DNA of 64,000 nucleotides from Gnetum montanum (Eukaryota; Streptophyta; Gnetopsida; Gnetales; Gnetaceae). This document shows positions 10,668 to 22,800 of this stretch, in pieces; the first letter of the stretch is position 1; each line of letters begins with the position of its first letter. Both the position numbers and the translations under genes were made by a program. Below the pieces are notes generated by a model. The model was not told the origin of the DNA and did not search any database. It saw only the letters and a list, made by a program, of their open reading frames with translations. Location: the NCBI GenBank assembly GCA_015680685.1, contig MNCI01017986.1, positions 210,831-274,830 on the forward strand, written 5' to 3'.

Positions 10668-11582
10668 TGATGAGACGTGATTCGCATAGGCCACGATATC
10701 GCGTATGCGATATTGCATCCGCTGCGATATCGCATCCCCCGCGATATCACATCTTCCCTACGATATCGCGTACGCGATATCGCAGTCTGCCACCATATCT
10801 ATAAATAAGAGGTGACTCTCCCTTGTTTGGGGATCCCCGTTTTAGAGTAGCAAAGCTCTAGCAGTTTGATCCCTCCAGAGTTAGATTATTTTTTCCATGT
10901 CTGCCCGCAGTGTGGTGAATGTAATTGTACGGTGTCTTTATTCAAGTGTGCCATACTTGACACACACATGACTGGCAATAAAGATCGAGATTACTTCATC
11001 ATTGCAACATTCACTTTGTTATTTATTTAATGTTATTTACTGTTTTCTCTCTCTCACCCTTAAACTCCTAGAACGCAGAATGAGTACGACTTGATTACGA
11101 GCATTTAAGTGTGACTACTTGGTAGCCTAGTGGCGTATCCAGGATCTATGCTTGGTAACCCAGTGGCATATCTAGGATTTGCGCTTGGTAATCCTAGTGG
11201 TGTACCTTGGATTTATGCTTGGTAGTCCCAGTGGTAGTTGTGCATGAGGTCCAAGATATGTACGATTGATCAAGGAATCGGTTGCTCGTCATACTTAAGC
11301 TAGATTAGATTTTCTTACCCTTTTCCTCCTAGCTTAACTTAGTTAATATTATTTTCCACTACCTTCAGGAGTAGCATAGATTAGGAACACATCATACACC
11401 TCACACTGGACTAAACCATACGTGACAAATATACAATACTAGTCTAGGTGGGAAGACAGCGAACTGCAACCTAAGGATAACTGTCTAGGTGCCACAACTA
11501 GTCCATCTGCGGAGTTCGACCAGATTGCGTGTGCGATGCTCATTTCGTATGGTTGAGTGTAGGGGTACCTCGCCACTCATCA
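10668..11582 (+). repeat. 3' LTR of the nested element
   Basis: 915 bp, TGATGAGACG to CACTCATCA, pairing with 2746-3675. TATAAATA lies at 10800-10807 behind a GATATC array with one 15-bp unit fewer than the 5' copy. An AATAAA signal lies at about 10977. The CTTAG duplication follows at 11583-11587. Confidence 0.9.
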
Positions 11583-11587
11583 CTTAG
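11583..11587. repeat. Target-site duplication CTTAG, right copy
   Basis: Exact repeat of 2741-2745, directly after the 3' LTR of the nested element. Confidence 0.9.
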
Positions 11588-12130
11588 TTTGAGAAATACC
11601 CAGCCACCTATTCATTAACAATCTTATTAGAGAAAGGGAGTATACATTTCCAGGCCAAGGGAGACCATAGGATTTTATGGATGCATGAACAATGTGGACT
11701 CATTGCTTGTTTAATCAAAAGAACCATACCTTAATATCAACATCATACTTCAAAGGTAAAATCCAGACATTAGCAATCAATATGGTATTATTCATGCCAC
11801 CATCATGAACACTTATTGGATGACAAACAAAATAAAGTAATCACACAAAGAAATGGTAAAAATATGAACGATGGTGTAAGACAAAAACAAGAAAGGTTAA
11901 AGAAATGTGCAAAACAAAATTATGCAAAACAAAAACATGTAAAACAAAAATGTGTAAAACAAAAATTTAAAAAGAACTAAGGACCTTCAATGGTTAGTAG
12001 AGGTGGCCATCTCCCCCATGACTGAGTTGGAAGGAGGAGATCTGAAATAATGAGCAAGGTTGCCCATCTACAGAGGTAGCATGTGTTCTAGCTATCCTAA
12101 ACTCATGGAAAGGTTTTTTTTATTGCATGT
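11588..12130 (-). other. 3' non-coding region of the outer element, proximal part
   Basis: Continuation of 1242-2745 across the nested insertion. AT-rich, with a short imperfect repeat of AAAACAAAAATGTG-like units around 11905-11965. No supported frame; the pol reading frame ends close to 12130-12228. Confidence 0.6.
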
Positions 12131-15062
12131 TGACTAATAGTCTCTTACCTAGGCTCTCAGATTTATATATGGTCATGGACCCTGAAGGAAAAGTTGCATG
12201 GATAATGTAAGGTCCTTCCCATGGTGTTTAAAATTTGGTACATTGTGACACATGTGTGGGGTTCCAGTAGAGAACCTTATCTCCAGGCTGATACTTAACT
12301 TTCCTAATTTTCAAGTCATGACGTTGTTTATTAAATGCCTTGTGCAATTCATTAGATGATAGGGCAGCTATTCGATTCTCATCTAGCAAGTTAAGAGTCA
12401 TCAACCTTTGTTTTTGTGCTAGATCAAGGTCAAGGTTGAGGTCACATGCCATGGATAGTGTACGAAGCTCAGTTTGGATAGGGAGTGTTGGAAACTTTTC
12501 ATACACTAACTTATAGGGAGAGTAGCCTATAGGGAGTTTCCATGTGGAGCGGTATGCCCAAAGAGCATTGTTTAGTTTAGTGATCCAGTCTTGCCTATAC
12601 ATGCTAATGGTTCTAGTTAGTATCTTAGTAATCTCCCTATTGGTAACCTTGGCTTGACCATTCGCTTGGGGGTGGTATGATGTAGTCAATTTATGCTCAA
12701 CCCCTAAGCATTGCATTAACTTTCGAAAAGTTACACCTGTAAAGTGTGTACCATTGTCTGAAATAAGTGCACACGGCACACCAAACCTGTTGATGACTTG
12801 TTGTTGAACAAATCGTGCAACTGTAGATAATGTGCAATCTTTAATGGCAGCTGCTTCAGCCCATTTTCTTAAGTAGTCTACGGAAACTATGATGTAAGAT
12901 TTTTCATTGGACATTGGTGTAATGGGCCCCATGAAATCAGTTCCCCAAATGTTGAAGGGTTCTAACAATTGAATCCATTATTGCTAACCCTCCATTCTAG
13001 CAGTCATTCCCCCATCACGTTGACAATACTCAGAAGATTGGACGAATTAATGGATGTCCTAGAACAAGGTAGGCCAATAATACTCTACAAGTAGGATCTT
13101 GATGGCCATTCATCTCCCAACATAATGACCCCCACAAGGGCCCTCATGAGCATCTTGGAGAACTCTCAATTAATCTCTATCAGGAACACACCATCAAACC
13201 AAGCCATCAGGACATACTTTGTAAAGTTGTCCATTGATCTCCATAAAGTACTTGGCTCTATGAAGAAACTGTTGTTTCTTCTTAAGGTCTAGTTCTTGTG
13301 GTGTTTGTTGGGTAAGGAGATAGGTAAGAATGCTACTATACCAGTTTGTCTCCATGGGCGATTGGTTATTCGCTACACTAGCAAAGAGGAATTCATTAGT
13401 TACATGATCAGAAATTGGATACTCATCCTCTTTGCTAACCCAATGCAACCGAGATAAATAATTGGCAACTACATTCTTGGTGCCTTTGCGAGCGATCATT
13501 GTTAAATCGAACTCTTGTAGGATTACAAGCCATCATATAATACAAGGGCTTACCATTGGCTTATTTATGAGGAACTGGATTGCACTATGATCTGTATGTA
13601 TGAATACTTTGTATCCCAATACATAGTGTCTAAACTTTTCTAGTGCAACCACTACAACCATTAATTCTTTTTCTTTAGTAGTGTAGTTAATTTGTGCACC
13701 AACGATACTTTTACTTGCACAGTGGATGTAATAAGGATGCTTCTGGTCATCTAACTATGTAAGTATCACTCCTAAGGCATAGTTGGACACGTTAGTCATG
13801 ACATGGAATGGTTTGGACCAATCAGGAGCTTCTAGAATGGGTGTTTCTACTAGCTTCTATTTTAGAGTTTGGAAAGCTAGTTCGCATTCCCTAGTCCACT
13901 CGAAGGGTACGTCCTTTTTCGTTAGCTCTACCAATGGTTTGACAATCTTTGAAAAGTTCTCTATGAATCTCCTATAGTAGCCAGTGTGTCCAAGGAATGA
14001 CCAAATGTCTTTGATAGTTTCCGATTGATGGCTAATTCCTTGGATGACTTTGAGTTTCTTCGGGTCTACCTCTATTCCTACATGTGAGATTTTATGCCCA
14101 AGTACTACGCCTTCTTGGACCATCAAATGGCTTTTTTTCCAATTGAGCCTCAAATTAGTTTCCACACATCTTTTCAACACTTACTCTAACCAGTCCAAGG
14201 CTTGATCAAAGTTTGCTCCATAATTGGAGAAGTCATCCATAAAGACTTCCACACCATTTCCTATCTGCTGCTGGAATATGCTTAAAACTAAGTGTTGAAA
14301 TGTTGCAGGAGCATTACACAAGCCAAACGACATTTGTTTATATGCAAATGTTTCCCAAGGACTGGTGAACATAGTTTTGGCTTGGTCTTCTGGGGCTATT
14401 TTTATTTGGTTGTATATGCTATATCCATCCAGAAAACTATAATAGCGATGCCCTGCGATTGTGTCTAGGACTTGGTCAACAAATGGTAACGAAAAGTGAT
14501 CCTTGAATGTTGCCATGTTTAGTAGCCTAAAATCTATGCAAACCCTCAATTTGCCTCCCTTTTTAGGCACAATTACTAAGGGGCTAACCCATTCGCTATC
14601 AACAATGGGGTATATGCACCCAGCCTTTAAAAGTTGTTCAATTTCTTCTTTTACTACTTACTTCAACTTTGGGTTCAATTATCTCTGTGGTTGTTTTCGA
14701 GGCTTCATGGAGGACTCAATGTAAATCCTATGCTAGCATATCCTAGGATCTATTCCAGTTAATTCTAGATATGACCAGGTGAAGGCTTTTGACCACTTGT
14801 TTATTACCTTTAGCAAACTCTCTTTTTGTTGCAGAGCAAGTTTTGCGTTGATGATTACCGATTTTCCATTTTTAAGGAACATGTACTCCATACCGGTGGG
14901 CAATGGTTTTAGCTCTAGGGGCTCTTGTTTAAATTTTTTAGGAATTTCCAACTTCCCCCAGTTGATGTTTTCGAGGTTAGGACTTGGAAGTTGGTGGTGG
15001 ACTTGCTCTAGTGTGTTTATGCTATCTATGTAAGCGCAAGTCAAACCCTTAGTTAGTTCCAT
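12131..15062 (-). pseudogene. pol of the outer element: RT, RNase H, integrase
   Basis: On the minus strand the order is RT, RNase H, integrase. RT shows 'VPKKGGKLRVCIDFRLLN', 'MSFGLCNAPATFQ' and the catalytic FMDDF (YxDD box, about 14218-14232), then the thumb 'LGHTGYYRRFIENFSKI'. RNase H shows 'FHVMTNVSNYALGVIL' and 'VFIHTDHSAIQFL'. Integrase shows the D,D,E acidic residues in 'WGTDFMGPI', 'ISDNGTHF' and 'NREITKIL', preceded by a degraded zinc-binding region (about 13010-13180). The longest open piece is 12228-12968 (246 codons). Stops between pieces (about 14733, 14181, 13857, 13545, 13194, 12970) break it. It would have made the replication enzymes of the element and is now inactive. Confidence 0.88.
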
Positions 15063-15116
15063 GCATATAAGTGAGCTTCTTTCTTGATCAGCTATCAGCC
15101 ACTAGGTGTCCTCTTG

Positions 15117-15728
15117 TCATGTGGCTATTGCATACATGCAGCTTTGTATATTGATCATTTGTGCACACTGATTGCATGCAAGCAATGTTAAACTTTGCAC
15201 AACCCATGATCTCTGCACCCAATTACACCTTGTGTCACTATATGCCATGCATGGAACTTTCTTCTTCTTGATCTTTTTGAAAGTATTTTCCTTAGATATT
15301 TCTAGGGAAAGATTGTGGATTCCTAGGCGTGCATCAATAGTGCTTGGCCATGCCCTTTCCATTATGATTGGGAAGTCCTACTTATTGTTGTTCACTTGAA
15401 TCACTAGGAAGTCAGCTGGATATGACCATCCACAAATAGTGGTAACAATGTCCTCCACTAATCCTAAGGGAACAGTGATGGACTGGTCAAGCAACTCTAA
15501 ACGGATGTTGCTCTTTTTTAATGGAGGCAGGTTCGAGGCCTTGTACATTTCTTGGGATATTAGGTTGACACTGGAACCTAAATCCAAAAGAGCTTTGCAT
15601 GGCTCATTCCCACTAATTTGTAGATATATTAGGGAACTCCCAGGATTAGAGAATTTCCTGGGAAGATGGCTAACGTTGAATACGTTGACACCCCAGACTC
15701 CTACAGATGTGAGATCACAGGGCAACAT
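15117..15728 (-). pseudogene. Aspartic protease region of the outer element
   Basis: 'PCKALLDLGSSVNLIS' is the protease active site in the DLG form, which is usual in Athila-like elements. 'VPLGLVEDIVTTICGW' and 'RAWPSTIDARLGI' follow, split by a stop at 15378 (an isolated TAG/TAA-type break). The homologous protease in the right-hand element (62387-62959) has DTG instead. Confidence 0.82.
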
Positions 15729-17598
15729 TCCTTAGGATGGTCATATTGACATATCTTGCATCCACTATCATTGTCTATATCTGAGTCCACAACCTCTTCA
15801 ATAATAGTAACTTTACCCTTACCCTTGTTATGTGCATTTTCTGCTTCTCTTCTTTTTCTTTTGTCATAATCACTACCTTGCTCTCTAGACTCCTCTACTA
15901 CTTTGAGGACAGTTTGAAACCTACTATCCAGGGAGTTCCACATTTGGTCTACCTTTGTCGATACTTCTAATGTTAACTTTTGGATAGGCATGATTTTCAT
16001 ATTCACCATCTCTTCGAGTGGTGACTCTTCCTCATCCTCACAAAATCTTACTCCCCCCCCCTGAAGGGAAGGATCTCGGTTATATTCTTCCGCACTCTCT
16101 CTCTTTCGTAGCTCACCTTCTTCCTTAGCAACTTGCTCGAGTAGTCTGTGAATTTGATGGGACCTAAGCTCAAATAACCTTCCTTGGGCATAAGTCCCAA
16201 GGGTTCTTCTTGTTTCATGCTTAAGCCCATCTACGAGATGGCGTAGCTGATCCTGCTACAAATAACCATGGCCAGGACAACAATGTAATAGTGCATAATA
16301 GCGGCCCATGGTAGCATCCAAGGGTTCATGAACTCCTTGTTTCCATCCTTGGATTTCCTTTCGTAGGTTAGACACCTGGGAGTACGTTTGGTACTTATCA
16401 TTGAACAATTCTAACATAATACTCCACCTACGAATGGATTCCAATTCTAAGGACCAGTACCAGCTTTCAGCTTCTTTTATTAGTGTCCATGGGAACAACT
16501 TAAGTTTTTGCCACTCGTTCTCTATGTTTTGCAAGGCACATGCATCATGAAATGCTTGTAAGTGATTTTGAGGATCAGCATTATATCCCCCTTCAAATCG
16601 TGGGATGTTATTCATACTAACCTCTTGATCCTACTATCTCTTTGGTGCCTTGTTGGAACTCTCACGACCTCAATTATGTTTAGCATGCTTCGAGTAGCGA
16701 GTAGGGGTTCATCATGATCATCTCATTCATAGCGTCTATGATGCCTAGGTTGTTCCCCACTCTCCCTTCTTCTATGTCATAATTCCCTAGAGTGCCCTCA
16801 TCCTCTATCTTGGTTGTTTCGTCTATGACTTCCACTTTGCTTACCCTTATCCTCATGATCATTTTCTCTATGGCTATGTTTGAACACTAAAGGAGAGAGT
16901 GAAGGAGATGATGAAGATGAAGAAGAAGGAGAACTGCCACCATGATTGTGTCTACTACCTTCTCTTTGGTGGTCTTTGCCTTGATTGCGATTGCGATCAG
17001 AATGCCCACCTTTGTCAAGTGTCCTTATTCCTTTTTCAGACACTTTGTGTCTATTGGTATCAGCACCTAGGTTATGAATAGTAGAATGAAGGTTCCGATA
17101 CACAACCCCTTGGCCAAAGTCAAGGGGAGGAACATAATTATGTGGGCAACTACCTGAGGCAAGTTCATCACCCTCAATTTTGCTTAAAATGTGAGGGGCA
17201 TCCTTGGACCATTTTCCCTTCAAAGACTTATGGTGTCTCTCCTGTTGCAAATCCCTTTGATGTTGCACCTTTGTGGGATGATAGTCTCTTGAATCATAGT
17301 CTTACGCAACATATTTTATGTGTAAGTGTTACATGCCTATTCAAGTGAGAGCACAAAGAAGCATGCTTGGGACTGAACAGTCGAGAGGTAACACTATGTT
17401 ACCTTCCAAGTCATGCCAATGCAGTTGTTTGTCTTGATGGAGAATAAAGGTGAAGTCAAGTACATATTCATTGGGATGAATATATACCACATGAAACTAT
17501 TGAGAGATTTATGGATCAACGTCATGTGTATCATGCCGCCGATTGCTTATTGTGTTAGTCCTAGGTAGTGAAGTTCTTTTGTGCGAAGAAGAAGACAT
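15701..17598 (-). pseudogene. gag of the outer element
   Basis: A start 'MSSSSHKRTSLPR' lies at 17598-17596, about 115 bp after the PBS. The frame is then broken by stops. Recognisable pieces are a Ser-, His- and charge-rich segment (16798-17268), the capsid core (16256-16615: 'IPRFEGGYNADPQNHLQAF', 'ESWYWSLELESIRRW', 'CCPGHGY'), a short linker (16048-16230) and the nucleocapsid part (15701-16009) with CKICQYDHPKECC, a C-x2-C-x3-H-x4-C knuckle. It encodes the structural polyprotein of the particle and is not intact. Confidence 0.85.
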
Positions 17599-17713
17599 CT
17601 TGTCTTGTTCAATGTGCAATGTACTATTATCTTTTCCTTAACCAAACCTAAGGGTTTTTTCTAATGATGTGAATGATTTCCTAAGTTCTACTTAGTGCAC
17701 AAACAACTAAGTC

Positions 17714-17730
17714 CCTGGCAACGGTGCCAA
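17714..17730 (-). other. Primer-binding site of the outer element
   Basis: On the minus strand this reads TGGCACCGTTGCCAGGG, one base after the 5' LTR. It is one or two changes from the aspartate-tRNA PBS used by Athila-like elements. Confidence 0.85.
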
Positions 17731-17731
17731 T

Positions 17732-18535
17732 GATGAGTGGATAGGTATCCCTACACTCAACCATATGAATACGAGCGTTTCATGCACGATCTGGTCAAAT
17801 TCCAAGGACTAAGTGTCTATGTGCCTTTGTGTAACAATAACGGGTTGGTTAATCGTTGTCTTCCCAAACTTACTTGTATGTCATGGTTGTATGGTTAAGT
17901 AAGCTTTAGGCATATGATTTTTTTATGGCTTTTATGTGTTTTATATCATACACTAGTAAGGAGGGGGAGAGAGATAACTAAGTAACTAATCTAATTTAAC
18001 TACTCACTAACTAAGTTCTAATTACTCCTAACACTAGTGCCTATTCCCACTTGTCATACACATCTTGAACCAGTGCAACGCTACTAGGATTACCAAACGC
18101 TAATCGTTACTGGGTTACCAAGCGCTACACGCATGCTTGAAGTGGTCATACTGAGTGTATTTAACTAGGAGAGTTGTAGGGTGAGAGAAGTCATTAATCA
18201 ACTAGGAAAGCATTAAATAGTCATTAATGCTAATTAATCTATTTTGTATGCTGCAAGGTTTATCATAAAGTTCATCTTTATTGTCGTACACAAAGTGTGC
18301 TCAGGTACACAATGCTCGAATAAAGATTCGTTCACTCTTTGACTCCTACTACGGGCATGCAGAAATAATTCTAACTTTGGAGGGAAAAAATGACAAGAGT
18401 TCAGGGTCTAAATGTCTAATGGGAAAACCAAGGGCACTGCCTCTTATTTAGAGGTGAGGATACAGGCCTCGATATCGGGTATCCGACATCGCAAGGTTGG
18501 ATTCAATATCGCGGACGTGATATCGCGATTCATCA
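17732..18535 (-). repeat. 5' LTR of the outer element
   Basis: 804 bp, TGATGAGTGG to TTCATCA, paired with 433-1241. On the minus strand the U3 starts with GATATC-type palindromes (18470-18530). The TATA position reads CTAAATAAG (complement of about 18441-18451), a mutated box compared with the 3' LTR. Confidence 0.9.
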
Positions 18536-18540
18536 TTTGT
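18536..18540. repeat. Target-site duplication TTTGT, right copy
   Basis: Exact repeat of 428-432, directly after the 5' LTR of the outer element. Removing 433-18540 restores a continuous accessory-ORF reading in E1. Confidence 0.9.
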
Positions 18541-18748
18541 CAACGTGAAGGAGTTGTTCCCTATAATGCCCTATCTGTGGGATATTCCTGTTCCGATCCA
18601 CATTGTTGAAGCAGCGTGGACTATGAATGATCCTTGGAGTAAGGAGGAGAAGATGAAGGCATTGTTGGACACCATCTTCTGCCAAAGGTTGTTGCTGCAG
18701 CAGGACAACCACAACCACCACCTTAACAACCATGTGTGCCCAAAGTAG
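18541..18748 (+). pseudogene. Accessory ORF of element E1, 3' piece after the insertion
   Basis: The frame continues from 432 as 'KELFPIMPYLWDIPVP' and 'WTMNDPWSKEEKMKALLD', matching 'NQMFPQLPCPWEVPT' and 'WKAQDPQTKEEKLQAIL' of the nested element. It ends at TAG 18746-18748. About 280 bp of 3' non-coding sequence follow before the PPT. Confidence 0.75.
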
Positions 18749-19028
18749 GAGAAGGTCCTTTAGAACCCTAGGAGCCTCCACCACCTAGGAACGTCTGATT
18801 TTCTTCATTATCTTCTAGCCATCTAAGGAGTTGTATTTGTCATTTTTGTCCTGGTATTCAATTTTGTTGTCTCGAAGATCAATTTTTGTAATGATTGTAA
18901 ATTCATACACTTGGACACTAAGTTTTTGTTGTGTTTCTTTTGTGTGTCTATAATTAGTTAATAATCCCATACCTTTCCAAAATTTTGTAAAGAACTTGAG
19001 GACAAGTTTTCATTCAGTTGTGGGAGTA
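18749..19028 (+). other. 3' non-coding region and PPT of element E1
   Basis: No frame is visible. The segment ends in TTGTGGGAGTA (19018-19028), the family-type polypurine tract, directly before an LTR start TGAAGAGTCATG. Confidence 0.55.
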
Positions 19029-19870
19029 TGAAGAGTCATGATTGTTGGGTTGCATTGATGGGATCCTATTAATACGACCCCATTCATGGGATCTCTTTGA
19101 TGTGATCCCGTCAACGTGGGGTTTGCCATGTAGAGGTGTACTTGTCGACATGGCCCCTTCTTTTTGCCTATAAATGTGCGCTACTCGTCACATTTATGAA
19201 AATCTTTTGATAGTTATAGTGAGGCTCTTGCAATTTTTTCCTTCCAGCAATTAGAATATTTTCTAAGTACTCGCAGTAGGAGTCAAAGAAATGTACAAAT
19301 CTTTATTCAAGCACTGATGTACCTAAGCACCTCAGTGTGAACAACAATAAAGACAAGCTTTTATGATCAAACCTTGTAGCACTAGGAATAGATTAATTGT
19401 TTCCTTATGCATTTAATATTCATGCACTTTACTTTAATGTTTCTAGGTAATTAATTAATATTGATTAAATAGTAAACATAAATACAACCACTTCAAGCAT
19501 ACATTTAACGCTTGGTAATCCCAATAGTACTTAACGCTTGGTAACCCAGTGGTGCTATAACGTGTTCAGGATGTGTACGGAAAGTGGGAATGGATGCTTA
19601 TGTTAGGATTAGTTAAGTATTAGCTAGTTATTAGAGTAATTAAGCAATTAAATACTTTATTCTTGTTCTTAGGCGACTTAATTCATAAAAGATAAAATGA
19701 TAAAAATCATATGTGTTAGTTACACTTAACCATACACTTGTACTTCACAAGTGGAACTGAGAAGACAATGATTGCAACGATTAGATTCACCTCCTAGAAA
19801 CCGGTGTAGTTAGAGAGCTAAAGTCTATGGAATTCAACCAAATCATATGAATCACTAGCGTTCACTCAAT
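19029..19870 (+). repeat. 3' LTR of element E1, 3' end decayed
   Basis: It begins TGAAGAGTCATG after the PPT, has a TATA-like CCTATAAATG at about 19160, an AATAAAGAC signal at about 19350, and a tail with 'CGCTTGGTAACCCAGTGG'-type segments shared with the other LTRs. It resembles the solo LTR at 27427 most. The end near 19870 is lost: the family's terminal GTAGGGGTACCTC...CATCA is missing and AT-rich DNA follows. Confidence 0.65.
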
Positions 19871-22800
19871 AATTTATTACATTATATTATTAAAAATATT
19901 TTTTAATTTATTGTTTACTAATATTTTAAAAGAGGTTTTAGAAATTCCATCTTTAAATCATTTTTAATAAGGGAAGATGTGATGCTCTAATAGTTTTAAT
20001 GAAGGGAAAACAAAGAAATTATTTCAACCTTACCAATTTTAAAATTATAGTAGTAAATATGTTTTTAATCTTATATACTAAAAAAATATTATTCCTTAGT
20101 GGTAAAAGTTTTGACATGGAAAACCAATATTTTAAGTTAGGTTCTAGTGCTCAATACTAAGTTATGAAAAAAAAATTCTATAAAAGGAATTCTAAAATTG
20201 TTGTGGTCCAATAGACATAAGTAAAAGTTCAACTAAAATTGATCTAGTCCAACTAACCCACAAAGGTCTTAATGGAAATAAACAAAAATTTAGTTTCAAT
20301 TTCAAATAATAACATATCCTTCAAACTATATTTATATGTACTTGTTAATGGGAGGTGACATAAGTGGTTAGCTCATTGTCTTGCATGCATTTGTAAACCA
20401 AAGTGTTTGGGTTTCAACACCTCATCTTCCATTTTATTTATTGTTATTTCTCATCATTTACAATGCACAATTAGCAAAGTACAAATGAGATCTCATTATT
20501 TAGGAGTTGAAATAGGTAGATTGCACAAAATTACTTGTGAGGAATACAGTGTGCAATACAAATAGCATTGAAGATGAATATCACATTTTGCTACAATGCC
20601 TTGCATTGGAGCACATTAGGCATATATGAGATATTATATTATAAATTTGGTTGATTTTTTCAAAATATTTCCAAGAGCTAATTTTCTTAATAATGTTTTC
20701 TAAACTTATATAGCATGTATATTTCTACCATCCAATAAATCCCAAGCTATGCAAATGTAATAAAATAAAATTTTATTTCTGATTTCATAATTCTTTTTGA
20801 AGTATTATGTTGACTATATATCTTGAAATGTACCAAGTTATTTTAATTACAACACCTTGTTTTACTTATAAATGTCTTGATAAACTTACATAGAACTAAA
20901 CCTAGAATAAGTTTGAGTGAGATTAAAATTATAAATTTTAAAAACAAAAAAGTAATTATCAGCTATCATTAAAGAGATAAAGAGTTGACGTGATCTATAC
21001 AATATGTGTAATTTTAGAACAAAGTATTATTAAGAAATGAGAACTAATTGTTCATGAAATTTGGAAGCAATGTAGCATTTTCAGCTCAAGTGAAAATAAA
21101 ATTTTCATTTAGCCACTATTCCTACGACTATAATGTAAAAGCAAAAGAATATAGTTGTATTTAATTATATTAACGATATTTCTGTAGCCAATAATATTTT
21201 CTTAAGACAAAGGCTAAAATGATAATAATGTATTAAACAAATTTTTATAACTTAATAGTAATATATGTTATTTAAAAATAACATGTTACACCTGTTAATC
21301 AGCGTCGTCTAGCATTACCATACTCGTACTGTTTTCAGCAGAGCAAACATTTTTTAAGGAAACTTTTATCCTCCATTTTTTTGGTTAAAAAGTTTTCCTT
21401 AAAGACTTCCAGCAAACAGGATTTTATCGAAATGGACTTCTTTTTAGCGTTTCAATTTATTTTATCTTTCATTTGTCTTCGGCCACAGTTAGTGGAATGG
21501 TTTTAGAAGTCGGATGGACTTTCATTTGTGCTTAACGACGTAACCAGTGGGCAATGGTGATTGGGGCAAGTTGCAACATGCAATTTTAAAAGAAAAATCT
21601 CCGATAGAGATGCAGCCAGAAGTAAAATAGAATTTTAAGTTTGAACAAGAAATCCAGCTAATGAAAGAAAAATGAGAATAGACCACACAAAGGCTGACAG
21701 TTTTTCTGCTGTGTTTTCTTTCTTTCTTTCTTTCTTTTTTAGCTGGGTCTGAGCAGTTGCAGACGATAATGATGATGCTCAGTCTCTCATGTGTCATAAT
21801 CGTGATCAGCTCACCTTAGCCTTGTTCCAGCAACCAATACCAAGCTGTATTGCTTTCTCTTTTACCATAAGTTCTCAGGATCACCCTCTCAGATGTGCTT
21901 TAGGTCTTAAGCTTTCATATGCATAATTTTGGGCCAGACAAACCCAATTGACATTGAAGCTGGTATTCTGTGCAGACTTAAATGATCTGTGAAATAAATT
22001 AGCTTACCCAAAATACGTGGGTAACAATAAATTCTGACTACAGTAAATATATCCACCATGTACATCACATCTGCCGTGTTCCATGTTCAAGCAACCTTTC
22101 ACATGTTGCTCTTGATTTGTCAGAGATCCATGCTCAGCTTCATGCATTCATAATAATGCCATAGTACTAATGATTCCAGGCATAATTTTTTCACTAATGC
22201 AATCACCAGCATAAATACATGATTTGAAACATTCAATTTAACCCACTATTCAAGTTTAGGCAGAATTTTTCCATTAATTCAATCCTACCAACCACCATTC
22301 AGTGGATTAAGGTAACCCAAGATATGATTCTTGCATAGATGCTGCCAAAGCTCACTGTGAGTCACCCTATGAAATAGGAAACTCACACCCTATCACGGTA
22401 TCATTTCTTTTTCTAGCCTGTGCTTTCTCAGTTTTTATAGACTTTTGATTCCTAAATAACTGGCATCATCTGGCAAGCTTCCCATATAAGATAGAGCAGA
22501 GTCAGAGTCCGTGAATTTTCCAAATTTTGAAAATCTCTGCTTTTGTAAAAGCATCACGCAACTGCAACCACACAAGGTGCTGGGCTCTGTGCCGTCACAA
22601 GCACTTTTCCTACAACACCATAATTAACATTTGTTTCTATGTTTTACTTAACAAGGATTTCAACTTTGACCTTGAACTAGGATTTGAATGAATTTCATGT
22701 CAAGTTCAACTATGCATCAAAAGATATTGGGTTTAAAGTCCAGCACCAAACCCTATAAAAAATGTTGAACGGTGTAGAACAGTTTTTGAAGATTCTTCAG

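Larger units (their letters stand above)
2746..11582 (+). mobile_element. Nested non-autonomous Athila-like element with accessory ORF and no pol
   Basis: An 8.84-kb plus-strand element with LTRs 2746-3675 and 10668-11582, PBS at 3677-3694, PPT at 10658-10667 and a perfect CTTAG duplication. Contents in order: decayed gag (3808-5127), Pro/Asn/Gln-rich reading frame (5253-5786), conserved non-coding block (6130-6340), internal LTR-like promoter (7171-7245) and a long decayed accessory ORF (7714-10516). No protease, RT, RNase H or integrase motif is visible in any frame. It must have depended on another element's pol. The surrounding gag-pol element is a candidate helper type. It inserted after the outer element, so it is the youngest of the three layers. 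Confidence 0.88.
433..18535 (-). mobile_element. Outer Athila-like Ty3/gypsy element, gag-pol, split by a nested element
   Basis: The element is bounded by two related LTRs (433-1241 and 17732-18535) and a perfect TTTGT duplication. It is read on the minus strand: 5' LTR, PBS, gag, protease, RT, RNase H, integrase, 3' non-coding region, PPT, 3' LTR. Without the nested insertion and its duplicated 5 bp it is about 9.26 kb, a usual size for Athila-like elements. The aspartate-tRNA-type PBS and the DLG protease site also fit the Athila lineage. Several in-frame stops show that it is no longer coding-competent. It has no accessory ORF after integrase, unlike its neighbours. Confidence 0.9.

Noticed and set aside
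21522-21797. 91-codon minus-strand frame in intergenic DNA
   Set aside because: It includes a translated TTTC microsatellite and has no recognisable motif.
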